This document shows, in pieces, positions 8,270 to 18,319 of a DNA stretch of 20,810 nucleotides. Within the stretch, counting starts at the first letter, position 1. Every line of letters starts with the position of its first letter. The stretch is from Pseudomonadota bacterium (GTDB lineage Bacteria > Pseudomonadota > Gammaproteobacteria > Acidiferrobacterales > UBA6901), in NCBI GenBank assembly GCA_021783175.1, contig JAJXUF010000052.1, positions 1-20,810 on the forward strand, written 5' to 3'. The translations under genes and the position numbers were made by a program. The notes under the pieces are model-generated. The model did not search any database and was not told the origin of the DNA. It saw nothing but the letters and a program-made list of their open reading frames with translations.

Positions 8270-8595
8270 AATCGTTTTACAAACTTGGTGGCCTTCGCTT
8301 GACTTTCGAGAACATGCACAGCACCGCTTTTCCTCAAGCCATACAAAACCGAGAAATAGACTTTGCCGCAGGCAATCGTATCAAGAACGCCCCGCAAATG
8401 CCCCCCAAGCCAAAACGATCTTTTCACGAAGGGAGGCAATGTCCATGACAGACAAGCAGCCTTAAATAGCCAGGCCAAAAAGGACGCGCTCGCATAATCA
8501 TGTGGCAAAAGCCATCTATTTCCATGTGGAACTGCACGGAATCTTCGAAAGGTCACACCTGTCGCGATAACAGAGCGCAATGTCCTTGACCTCAC
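8260..8595 (-). pseudogene. Unassigned ORF, possible 3' remnant of a lost gene
   Basis: A frame of up to 111 codons covers the 246-nt gap between the sulfoquinovose-synthase homologue and the acetyltransferase. It overlaps the former by 80 nt and the latter by 10 nt. Downstream of the first stop no ATG exists in this frame, so an independent gene would have to start inside the preceding gene. The last ~85 residues look protein-like: a hydrophobic stretch ASASFLAWLFKAACLSWTLP, then FVKRSFWLGGHLRGVLDTI and a basic tail. This pattern recalls C-terminal membrane-associated tails of some GT2 glycosyltransferases, but I cannot assign it. I favour a C-terminal gene remnant left by cassette exchange; a short overlapping gene is the alternative. 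Confidence 0.35.
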
Positions 8596-9700
8596 TCATC
8601 AAGCCCTCTGACAGCGTGGTCGGGTTCAGCCCAAGCTCAAGAAAGCAGCGATTCTCGACATGCAAGTCATTTTCTTCATCCTCGTTTCTAGGGTTCGGAA
8701 CAAAATCAATACCGACGCCGGTTAACTCGCTTACCTTGCGTGCCAGATCACGGACCCGATGCGTCTCCGTAATTTGATTGAAAATCTTCACCCGCTCGCC
8801 AGGGTGCGGTGGATTTTTCATCGCGAGCTCAATGCATTTGACCGTGTCCCTGATATGTATGAACGCACGCGTCTGGCCGCCTGTGCCGTGAACTGTCAGT
8901 GGATAGCCAATTGCCGCTTGCATCAAGAAACGATTTAGGACGGTTCCATAATCCCCGTCATAGTCAAATCGGTTGATCAACCGCTGGTCCAGCAGTGTTT
9001 CATCCGTATTGGTTCCCCAGACAACGCCTTGATGCAAATCGGTAATACGAACCCCATTGTTTTTATTGTAGTAATAAAAGAAAAGTGCATCTTGCGTTTT
9101 CGTCATGTGATAAACGCTACCTGGATCGGGGGGGTAAAGTATTTCTTTTTCAACAACAACCCCGTTCACTTCTTCGTCGATGTTGATATGGTCGCCGCAC
9201 ATCGCAACCTTGAGATAACCTTCTGGAATCCGCATCCCGGCAGTACCATATCCATAAACGCCCATCGTGCCGAGGTGGACCATATGTATATCGAGCCCCG
9301 AATCGACGATGGCACACAGTGCGTTATGGGTCGCAATGAGATTGTTATCGACCGTATATCTCTTGGTAGAAGATGACTTCATCGAATAAGGGGCTGCACG
9401 TTGTTCGGCAAAATGCACCACAACATCTGGCCGGAACTCACGGTATAGATCCAGCAGCCTGACGTATTCTTTTGCCACGTCGATATTTACGTAATTGATT
9501 CTATTCCCCGTGATTTCATGCCATGCGCGTAAACGCTCACCTATCGGCCTGATAGGTGTAAGCGAATCACATTCGAGTTCGATGTCTATTTTTCGTCTTG
9601 ATAAGTTGTCTACGATGAGGACGTCCATCCCCAAATTGGAGAGATGTAACGCAGTAGGCCAACCACAAAACCCGTCGCCGCCAAGAACAATGACTTTCAT
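8516..9700 (-). CDS. UDP-sulfoquinovose synthase homologue (SQD1/SqdB/Agl3 family SDR)
   Basis: 394-aa extended SDR that aligns along its whole length, from memory, with plant SQD1, which converts UDP-glucose and sulfite to UDP-sulfoquinovose using tightly bound NAD. Shared blocks are VLGGDGFCGWPTALHL (5-20), IVDNLSRR (29-36), SLTPI (46-50), VVHFAEQRAAPYSM (94-107), LGTMG (143-147), VYHMTK (196-201), DLHQGVVWG (221-229), YGTVLNRF (251-258), GGQTRAFIHIRDTV (274-287) and VPNPRNE (334-340). Catalytic Thr145, Tyr197 and Lys201 are all present. A good ribosome site (AAAGGAG, 10 nt upstream) decides the start, which overlaps the preceding glycosyltransferase TGA (ATGA). Unlike sulfolipid loci, no SqdX/SQD2-like sulfolipid synthase is next to it; it lies among polysaccharide genes, so a glycan substrate is inferred. 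Family assignment is strong; activity is untested. Confidence 0.9.
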   Translation of the reverse strand: MKVIVLGGDGFCGWPTALHLSNLGMDVLIVDNLSRRKIDIELECDSLTPIRPIGERLRAWHEITGNRINYVNIDVAKEYVRLLDLYREFRPDVVVHFAEQRAAPYSMKSSSTKRYTVDNNLIATHNALCAIVDSGLDIHMVHLGTMGVYGYGTAGMRIPEGYLKVAMCGDHINIDEEVNGVVVEKEILYPPDPGSVYHMTKTQDALFFYYYNKNNGVRITDLHQGVVWGTNTDETLLDQRLINRFDYDGDYGTVLNRFLMQAAIGYPLTVHGTGGQTRAFIHIRDTVKCIELAMKNPPHPGERVKIFNQITETHRVRDLARKVSELTGVGIDFVPNPRNEDEENDLHVENRCFLELGLNPTTLSEGLMSEVKDIALCYRDRCDLSKIPCSSTWK

Positions 9701-10650
9701 ACAACAACTACTCCTTTGATCTTTTTAAGCAACTTCCCCAACAAAAGGCGGGGCCTAATTAAATACGCCATAGCCCGCACCAATAAGCTTTGATATGAAA
9801 ACATCTCGCCAGAGGTCTTTTCATCTGCAAAGAAACACCTAGAGATCACCTTCGGGTGTCGCAATGGCAAATTGATCCTGTAGGTATTAACGTTGGAAAA
9901 TGGCGAATGCAAATCTTTGCAATTTGTCGCCTGATGTCCGAACCCGATATTCGTGACGAGATTTTTCTGAGGGATGATTGTCAGACCATTTTCTCGCCAG
10001 CAAGCAAAAAGAAACCGATAGTCCCAGCCTCTTTTATATGTCCCACTATAAATTCTATCAAACAGGTCAAACCAGTACTTCCTGGTTACCTTCGTTCCAT
10101 GAAGATTTTCAAGCCCCCCGCACTCCCTGAAAGAAGGCCAGTCTGTCAAATCTTTATCAAAACACTGCCAAGACCTTTTCCAGGCCGCCCAGCCCCATAT
10201 GTGGGTATAAATAGAGAAATAATAATCAGCATCGCCTCTTTTGATGCCACCTTGGAAATTGTTGCCAGAGATCATAAAGACGCGACGATCATCTCGATAG
10301 CATTCAAGCAACTCGTCACAGTAGCCAAAAAAAGATTGGTCCGGGAGGCAATCGTCCTCAAGAATAACCCCCTCTTTTTCCTGATCAAAAAACCAATCCA
10401 AAGCAGCTACCTGCGCATGCATCGGACCAAGATTTTTTTCTTGGAAAAGGCACTTTACTTCACAGGGCCAATCAACCTCGTCAATTACACGGCGCGCTTC
10501 CATGCAATCTTGCCGTTCACTATCTCGGCCCTCTCGCGGGCCGTCAGCAGCCACATAAAGGCGCGGAGGTCTTGCGCTGCGGATTGCTTGAAACACTTGA
10601 GAGGCAAGATCCGGACGATTGAAAACCAAAAATAAAATGGCACTATTCAT
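9697..10650 (-). CDS. HlpA/GnT-I-like glycosyltransferase
   Basis: GT-A type transferase, 317 aa from the chosen Met. It begins SAILFLVFNRPDLASQVFQA (3-22), the start shared by the HlpA-like group related to eukaryotic GnT-I. LYVAADGPREG (31-41) and NLGPMHAQVAALDWFF (73-88) follow. VILEDDCLP (95-103) carries an EDD metal site (98-100) as in GnT-I rather than a classical DxD. The conserved tail has HIWGWAAWKRSW. An in-frame ATG at 10677 would add nine residues; neither start has a clear ribosome site, and the shorter form matches the usual family N-terminus. The 3' end overlaps the SQD1-type gene by 4 nt and contains its ribosome site, so it is a reasonable candidate to use that enzyme's product, though this is inference. 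Confidence 0.85.
   Translation of the reverse strand: MNSAILFLVFNRPDLASQVFQAIRSARPPRLYVAADGPREGRDSERQDCMEARRVIDEVDWPCEVKCLFQEKNLGPMHAQVAALDWFFDQEKEGVILEDDCLPDQSFFGYCDELLECYRDDRRVFMISGNNFQGGIKRGDADYYFSIYTHIWGWAAWKRSWQCFDKDLTDWPSFRECGGLENLHGTKVTRKYWFDLFDRIYSGTYKRGWDYRFLFACWRENGLTIIPQKNLVTNIGFGHQATNCKDLHSPFSNVNTYRINLPLRHPKVISRCFFADEKTSGEMFSYQSLLVRAMAYLIRPRLLLGKLLKKIKGVVVV
9711..9717 (-). promoter_or_regulatory. Ribosome binding site of the SQD1-type gene
   Basis: On the minus strand the sequence reads AAAGGAG, separated by 10 nt from the ATG at 9700. It lies inside the last codons of the upstream glycosyltransferase and is one of the best Shine-Dalgarno matches seen at a start in this locus. 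It fixes the start of the sulfoquinovose-synthase homologue and supports strong coupled translation of the pair. Confidence 0.7.
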
Positions 10651-10677
10651 TGAGAAAAGAGGCCTAATGCCCTCCAT

Positions 10678-10812
10678 ATGCGTGGAGAACGTTGAACAAA
10701 GTCGCCCTATGAAAGGTGAATTATGTGATCAGACTTTTTACGCTGGGATCAAAGTTCGTTTTAGCTAGGCGAAGGTGTTTCGTAAAAACTCTGGATGCAA
10801 TAGCGCAAACTC
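10678..10812. other. Intergenic gap between methyltransferase and HlpA-like gene
   Basis: The largest clear non-coding gap inside the polysaccharide locus (about 135 nt, or 162 nt with the downstream Met start). It is AT-rich. I searched the minus strand for a promoter and found only a poor TTGATC...CATAAT pair with a 21-nt spacer, too long for a sigma-70 site. I saw no hairpin plus T-run and no ORF. Confidence 0.5.
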
Positions 10813-11466
10813 TTAGGCTTTTTTTGCTTCTACGTAAACCGTCTCCCAACGCCGAGCTTCCAAATCGTGGCACAGCATCGGGTCAGAGCAATCCCTATAC
10901 TCTTTCCTCGTGATATCGACAAATCCCGCGTTTGACAAATACATCGAGAGTTCTTCAAAGTCCCACAAAGAAAGATGAAAAAAATTCTGCGACATATTTC
11001 TAATCGCGGAGGCCCGGGTTTTAAACCTTTTGGAAAATTCCACCCGTAATTCTTGAGGAAGCGCCCCGTTATAAAAGTTCACGTATTTCTCCAGGTCAGG
11101 GACCGTCAATCTGAGTACTGCACCAGTTTTCATTATGCGATTCAGTTCTACCAGCAAACCCAGTGCCTGATCTGGATACAGATGCTCTAAAGTATGTTCT
11201 GTAAAAACACCATCAAATTTTGCATCATCGCACCTAAGTGGATATCTGAGATCCAAATACCATTCAAGCTTTCTTTTCTTATTCCAGAAACGAAAGCCGG
11301 AATAAAAATCTGCATTAACCATACCTTGTATGTAATTCTCGCCGCAGCCTAAATTTAGATACGCTTTTTCTTGATCCAATTTCGGCCTTGGACTAAACAC
11401 TAGGCGCCCCATTAGGCTCTTTAGTTCAAACTTTGCCAAGCTTGATAATGATGTTTTGTATTCCAT
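10813..11466 (-). CDS. Class I SAM-dependent methyltransferase
   Basis: 217-aa methyltransferase-like protein. YLNLGCGENYIQGMVNADF (36-54) holds motif I (LNLGCG) and the acidic strand-2 end. FDGVFTEHTLEHL (84-96) is the motif typical of the group that includes sugar and small-molecule methyltransferases in O-antigen loci, followed by ELNRIMKTGAVLRLTVPD. Lys/Thr replaces the more usual LKPGG turn (MKTGA). The C-terminal region FHLSLWDFEELSMYLSNAGF fits the family's lid. The ATG directly abuts the TGA of the upstream wzx, so it is cotranscribed and probably coupled. The acceptor is unknown; the other methyltransferase at 6892-7542 is only distantly similar. Confidence 0.87.
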   Translation of the reverse strand: MEYKTSLSSLAKFELKSLMGRLVFSPRPKLDQEKAYLNLGCGENYIQGMVNADFYSGFRFWNKKRKLEWYLDLRYPLRCDDAKFDGVFTEHTLEHLYPDQALGLLVELNRIMKTGAVLRLTVPDLEKYVNFYNGALPQELRVEFSKRFKTRASAIRNMSQNFFHLSLWDFEELSMYLSNAGFVDITRKEYRDCSDPMLCHDLEARRWETVYVEAKKA

Positions 11467-12837
11467 TCAACCCGCTTTAAGCTTAAAAGGCAAAAAGGCC
11501 TTAGTCTTCATTTTAAAGAGAGGCCTAGTTGTCTTGTTAAAACAATCAAAAACATAGTCAGACAGCCCATAGCTAATTACTGTTGCGATTGCCGCGCCTA
11601 CTGCACCATGGCGCGGAATCAACCATAGATTCAAAGCGACATTTGCCACCGCGCCTAAGGCGGTGCGGAGCAAAACCATGCGCTGCAGATTTTCCACTAG
11701 ATACCACTTCCCACCTGCAACCCCAATAAAGACGAACACGCCAGCCCACACGTGTATCGCTAATACTTCCGCCGCCTCGACATAGCCAATACCAAACAAC
11801 AAATTCACAATCCGATCAGCGGTCAAGGTAACAACGACTGCGATTAGAAGAGAAAGAACTACCATCAGTCTAATTAAGCGTTGAATACGGTCCCTATATA
11901 ACGACTCACTGTGTTTCTTTGATTCAAGAATTGTGGGGAACAGTGACGCTGTGATGGCGACTGGGACCATGTACCAAATTTCACTTATGCGAACCGCGGC
12001 TGAATATATGCCGACGGCCTGCACGCCGGCCATCTCGCCAAGCATGATTTGGTCGATCCGCACATAGATCATTACGGCAATACCCGAAATAATCAACGGC
12101 CATGAATCGCGCAGCAGACTTTTGGCTCGCGCAAGGCTTGCTGTCCAGTGTTGCAACGCCCCAATCTGTTTGAGATAGATAGTAAATAGACCAAGGGAGA
12201 CAAGGATAGCTTCAACTAGTGTCAACCAGACGAAGGTAACTAGCGTAGCCCGGTTAAGGACCAAGGCAATCTTGACTGCAGCAACTAATAGCAAGACACC
12301 ATTTTCTACCCAGACTATTTGGCGCGACTGGACCTGAGACTCAAACCAGTACTTAATGACAGAACTGGATTGAAAGACCAAACTAAAACCAAGTATAGCC
12401 ACCATGGCTATAGCGAGACTATCATTCGGACGCAACCAGATAACAGTACAAACGACAAGTCCAACTGCAACTATTGCGCCAATTAGCTGCAGCACGAACG
12501 CTGTACCAAGAGTATTAAAGGTATTTTCTGGCTCTTTGACCAAGTCGCGTACGACAATGCCATTTAATCCTAGAGTAGCCACAGCGCCGAATATAGTAAC
12601 GATGGCCGTGACATAGTTCAGAAGACCATATTGCTCGGGCCCAAGGTAACGCGCTATCCACACGCCAACAAGCAACCCTACTCCCATGCGCAGAACCTTG
12701 TCGCCTAATAACCACCCCGTATTGGCGAGTGCTTTTTGCAGATTGGGGCGGTTTTCGAATCGAGCCCGAAGTGCTTGCGGCAGCAACTTAAGCCAACCAG
12801 GTTGTTGGGGCATACCTTTTCTCGGCGATTCAGCCAT
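11467..12837 (-). CDS. wzx: Wzx-type oligosaccharide flippase
   Basis: 456-aa polytopic membrane protein of the MATE/MVF-like polysaccharide transporter family, which flips undecaprenyl-PP-linked repeat units across the inner membrane. The start region NTGWLLGDKVLRMGVGLLVGVWIARYLGPEQYGLLNY is typical: a first helix and the RYLGPEQYG turn (shown here in parts: LLGDKVLRMG, then ARYLGPEQYG). Later marks are the DQIMLGEMAG segment after a central helix, WYMVPVAITASLFPTI, and LIPRHGAVGAAIATVISYG. About 12 hydrophobic helices can be counted. The start overlaps the preceding ligase/polymerase gene by 8 nt. Its presence shows that the locus works by the Wzx/Wzy route rather than ABC export. Confidence 0.93.
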   Translation of the reverse strand: MAESPRKGMPQQPGWLKLLPQALRARFENRPNLQKALANTGWLLGDKVLRMGVGLLVGVWIARYLGPEQYGLLNYVTAIVTIFGAVATLGLNGIVVRDLVKEPENTFNTLGTAFVLQLIGAIVAVGLVVCTVIWLRPNDSLAIAMVAILGFSLVFQSSSVIKYWFESQVQSRQIVWVENGVLLLVAAVKIALVLNRATLVTFVWLTLVEAILVSLGLFTIYLKQIGALQHWTASLARAKSLLRDSWPLIISGIAVMIYVRIDQIMLGEMAGVQAVGIYSAAVRISEIWYMVPVAITASLFPTILESKKHSESLYRDRIQRLIRLMVVLSLLIAVVVTLTADRIVNLLFGIGYVEAAEVLAIHVWAGVFVFIGVAGGKWYLVENLQRMVLLRTALGAVANVALNLWLIPRHGAVGAAIATVISYGLSDYVFDCFNKTTRPLFKMKTKAFLPFKLKAG

Positions 12838-14071
12838 GTGTTTCCCGGCTCGTATTTGTTATCGCTCCGCTATATATCGCAAAAAGAAACGGCGCAAACA
12901 AAGCCACATGGATGGACCGGTAGGATTGTTCCAACATGGTCGCCACAAAAACTCCTGCTATGGCAGCATACATGAGTCCATATTGCAGAGAGAAATGCTC
13001 TGCCGCAGCAGCCCTAATTGCGCGAATCTGCGCCCCATAGAACATCACGTACAAAGCCAGCCCGACCACCCCCAGTTCATACCAGCAGTCCAGCAACAGG
13101 TTGTGCAGATGCCCGACCTTGTACGTCGGGGTGATCATCACTGGCGGGTACAGCCCCACATTGCTCGGTCCAACGCCCAGCCATTGATTGTGTGGAGGAA
13201 TGGTGATCGCCTGATACCAAAGCTGCGTACGGAAGGTGCTCAACTGATTGAAGAAGGTAAACCAGTCCTCGTGCTTGTGTTCCGCCTGGCTCACGACATG
13301 TCCTGCTGGGTCGAACGCCAGGATCAGCACAATGAACACGATCACGGTGCCTCCGAGTGCCAACATCAGCAGGCGCTTGCTGGGCACGACGAAGAACACA
13401 AGCACCGCAAGTGCACCTGCCAAGGTGACCACCTCGGTGAGGCTGTTGGAGAAGACCAGTAACAGGGTCAGACTGGTCAAGTAGACCAGACTCAGGACCA
13501 CGCGGATTTTGCCCTCGAGGGACTGCCAGAGGAAATACAACGCGAAGGGTGAAAGGTAGGCCGGCACCAGGCCATGCACCTGATATTCAGGATGGAAGTC
13601 GGGCGACATCGACAGGATGAGAAACCGGGCTGCATAGTAGGAAAAACCGAGAAGACCCGCGATGCCGATCATTCTGATGGCGCGCTCCAGGCTGAATTCC
13701 GGGATCGTGCGCACCAGCGCCCAGGTGATGAAGTAACTGGATCCCAGCAAGGCATACTGCGCCCACTTGCCATAGGCGCCGTCAGGATTGATCGACAGCG
13801 CGGCGCTCAGCGTGCCCCATGCCAACAGCGCCAGATAGAGTGCCAATGCGACCGGGGGAAACGCAAGGTTGCGTGTGCGAACCAGAACAACCGCGGCCGT
13901 GACCCAGTAGAGCACATAGCTCGTGTTGCCGAGACCGCGCCCGACCTGGTAGAGCAGATCGATGAGGACGGGAGCCAGCAGCAGCAAGTAGCGCAAGGCG
14001 TACGGTCCACGAAACAGGTCGGTCCAGCCCGGATTGGCGATGCTCATTGCAGAGGGTCTGTTTTCATTCAT
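12830..14071 (-). CDS. O-antigen ligase/polymerase-family membrane protein (Wzy_C)
   Basis: 413-aa integral membrane protein with about 11-12 hydrophobic helices and one long periplasmic loop (about 255-325). The loop has FRTQLWYQA (280-288), NQWLGVGPSNVG (295-306) and HLHNLLLDCWYELG (321-334): Arg281 plus the HxHN motif are hallmarks of the Wzy_C family that includes WaaL ligases, Wzy polymerases and protein O-oligosaccharyltransferases. Acting at the periplasmic face, it should either polymerise repeat units or transfer the glycan to an acceptor. Sequence alone does not separate these roles. It is the only such protein in the window and sits beside wzx, so polymerase is the simplest reading. 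It begins 56 nt after asnB; that gap shows no terminator. Confidence 0.88.
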   Translation of the reverse strand: MNENRPSAMSIANPGWTDLFRGPYALRYLLLLAPVLIDLLYQVGRGLGNTSYVLYWVTAAVVLVRTRNLAFPPVALALYLALLAWGTLSAALSINPDGAYGKWAQYALLGSSYFITWALVRTIPEFSLERAIRMIGIAGLLGFSYYAARFLILSMSPDFHPEYQVHGLVPAYLSPFALYFLWQSLEGKIRVVLSLVYLTSLTLLLVFSNSLTEVVTLAGALAVLVFFVVPSKRLLMLALGGTVIVFIVLILAFDPAGHVVSQAEHKHEDWFTFFNQLSTFRTQLWYQAITIPPHNQWLGVGPSNVGLYPPVMITPTYKVGHLHNLLLDCWYELGVVGLALYVMFYGAQIRAIRAAAAEHFSLQYGLMYAAIAGVFVATMLEQSYRSIHVALFAPFLFAIYSGAITNTSRETHG

Positions 14072-14127
14072 TTCTGTAGCGATGACGCCATACGACGCAC
14101 TCGAAAAAAGTTGAATATTCGGTCAGT

Positions 14128-15942
<1,815 letters not shown>

Positions 15943-15995
15943 GCTAATCCCCTGCCGCGCGCCGGTGTTCGGTCGTCACGGCGTCGCGGAACGCC

Positions 15996-16658
15996 TTAAC
16001 GCGCGCTGCCGGCGGCGACCGCCGAAGCGAACGCATCGATCACCGGCTGGATCAAATTACGCTTGAGCTTGAGCGCCGCCTGATTCACGACCAGACGCGA
16101 ACTGATGTCGCTGATGTGTTCGACCGCGACCAGGCCGTTGGCCTTGAGGGTGCCGCCGGTGGAGACGAGATCGACGATGACGTCTGACAGCCCGACCAGC
16201 GGCGCCAGTTCCATCGAGCCGTACAGCTTGATGAGGTCGATGTGCACGCCCTTGGACGCGAAATGGTCGCGCGCCGCATTGACGTATTTGGTGGCGACGC
16301 GGATGCGCGCGCCCTGCTTCACCGTACCGGCATAGTCGTAGCCTTCGCGCACCGCCACCATCATGCGGCACTTGGCGATCTGCAGGTCGAGCGGCTGGTA
16401 GAGGCCGTTGCCGCCGTGCTCGTTGAGCACGTCCTTGCCGGCGATGCCGAGATCGGCGGCGCCGTATTGCACGTAGGTCGGCACGTCGCTGGCGCGAACG
16501 ATGATGAGCCGCACGTCGTCCCGATTGGTGCCGATGATGAGCTTGCGCGAGGACTCGGGGTTTTCGGTCGGCGTGATGCCCGCCGCCGCCAGCAGCGGCA
16601 GCGTTTCTTCGAAGATGCGGCCCTTGGACAGGGCCAGCGTGATGCCGGTGTTGCTCAT
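15996..16658 (-). CDS. hisG: ATP phosphoribosyltransferase catalytic subunit, short form
   Basis: First enzyme of histidine synthesis: condenses ATP and PRPP to phosphoribosyl-ATP. At 220 aa it is the short HisG, lacking the C-terminal regulatory domain, so it should need a HisZ subunit encoded elsewhere. Visible are the N-terminal [18 protein letters not shown] (6-23), [13 protein letters not shown] (66-78), and the PRPP loop [18 protein letters not shown] (159-176). It lies 140 nt downstream of murA, as in many Betaproteobacteria, but the next gene is asnB, not hisD, so the usual his gene succession is interrupted here. No clear promoter is seen in the short space between the inverted repeat and the start. 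Confidence 0.97.
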   Translation of the reverse strand: MSNTGITLALSKGRIFEETLPLLAAAGITPTENPESSRKLIIGTNRDDVRLIIVRASDVPTYVQYGAADLGIAGKDVLNEHGGNGLYQPLDLQIAKCRMMVAVREGYDYAGTVKQGARIRVATKYVNAARDHFASKGVHIDLIKLYGSMELAPLVGLSDVIVDLVSTGGTLKANGLVAVEHISDISSRLVVNQAALKLKRNLIQPVIDAFASAVAAGSAR

Positions 16659-16697
16659 GTTTGAATATTCCGCCGTCAGGGCGCTTCGATAAAATTG

Positions 16698-16782
16698 CCG
16701 TTCGCCCTGAGCCTGTCGAAGGGCTTGCCTGCAAGGTTCATATTACTGGGCACATGGGCTTCGACAAGCTCAGCCCGAACGG
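16698..16782. repeat. Inverted pair of a 27-nt dispersed (REP-like) repeat
   Basis: Two 27-nt arms (16698-16724 and 16756-16782) are inverted copies separated by 31 nt, identical at 22 of 27 positions. Each arm contains its own 5-bp stem: GCCCT with AGGGC at 16704-16724, and GGGCT with AGCCC at 16756-16776. The core TTCGACAAGCTCAG is a familiar dispersed repeat in many proteobacterial genomes. It occupies the murA-hisG gap. In the transcribed (minus) direction the second arm is followed by CAATTTTATC, so it might give weak termination or protect the upstream mRNA 3' end; that role is inferred. Confidence 0.8.
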
Positions 16783-16798
16783 GCTTGGGGATGTCAAT

Positions 16799-18052
<1,254 letters not shown>

Positions 18053-18289
18053 TCAGCGCGCGGCCCAGTCTTCAGGGGTGTAGGTCTTCATCGACAGTGC
18101 GTGGATCTGCGCGTGCATGCGGGTGCCGAGCGCGTCATAGACCAGCCGGTGCTGCTGGATCATGTTCTTGCCGCTGAACGCCGGGCTGACGATCACCGCC
18201 TGGAAATGCTGGCCGTCGCCATCGAGTTCGATGTGGTCGCACGGCAGCTTCTCGGTGATCCAGCCTTTGATGTCGTCGGGAGTAACCAT
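18053..18289 (-). CDS. ibaG: BolA-family protein, IbaG type
   Basis: Small 78-aa class II KH-like BolA-family protein. It has the short acidic strand region HIELDGDGQHFQAVIVSP (19-36), the FSGKNMIQQHRLVYDALG helix (38-55) and the HALSMKTYTPEDW C-terminus typical of IbaG/YrbA. Family members work with monothiol glutaredoxins in iron-sulfur cluster handling and acid stress. The gene abuts murA and follows the ABC permease by 30 nt, the same neighbourhood as ibaG-murA near the mla operon in E. coli. The ATG at 18289 is preceded by a modest GAGG site. Confidence 0.93.
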   Translation of the reverse strand: MVTPDDIKGWITEKLPCDHIELDGDGQHFQAVIVSPAFSGKNMIQQHRLVYDALGTRMHAQIHALSMKTYTPEDWAAR

Positions 18290-18319
18290 GCCTGTCTTGC
18301 CTCGTTCGTGTTTCGCAAT

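Noticed and set aside
10700..10790. Possible sigma-70 promoter in the gap upstream of the HlpA-like gene
   Set aside because: The best -35/-10 pair has a 21-nt spacer; no second feature supports it.
15980..15995. Small perfect hairpin (GGCGT/ACGCC) after hisG
   Set aside because: Only 5 bp and not followed by a T-run in the transcribed direction, so not supported as a terminator.
15943..15995. JUMPstart/ops element ahead of the polysaccharide genes
   Set aside because: The hisG-asnB gap was read for the GGCGGTAGC-type core and does not contain it.
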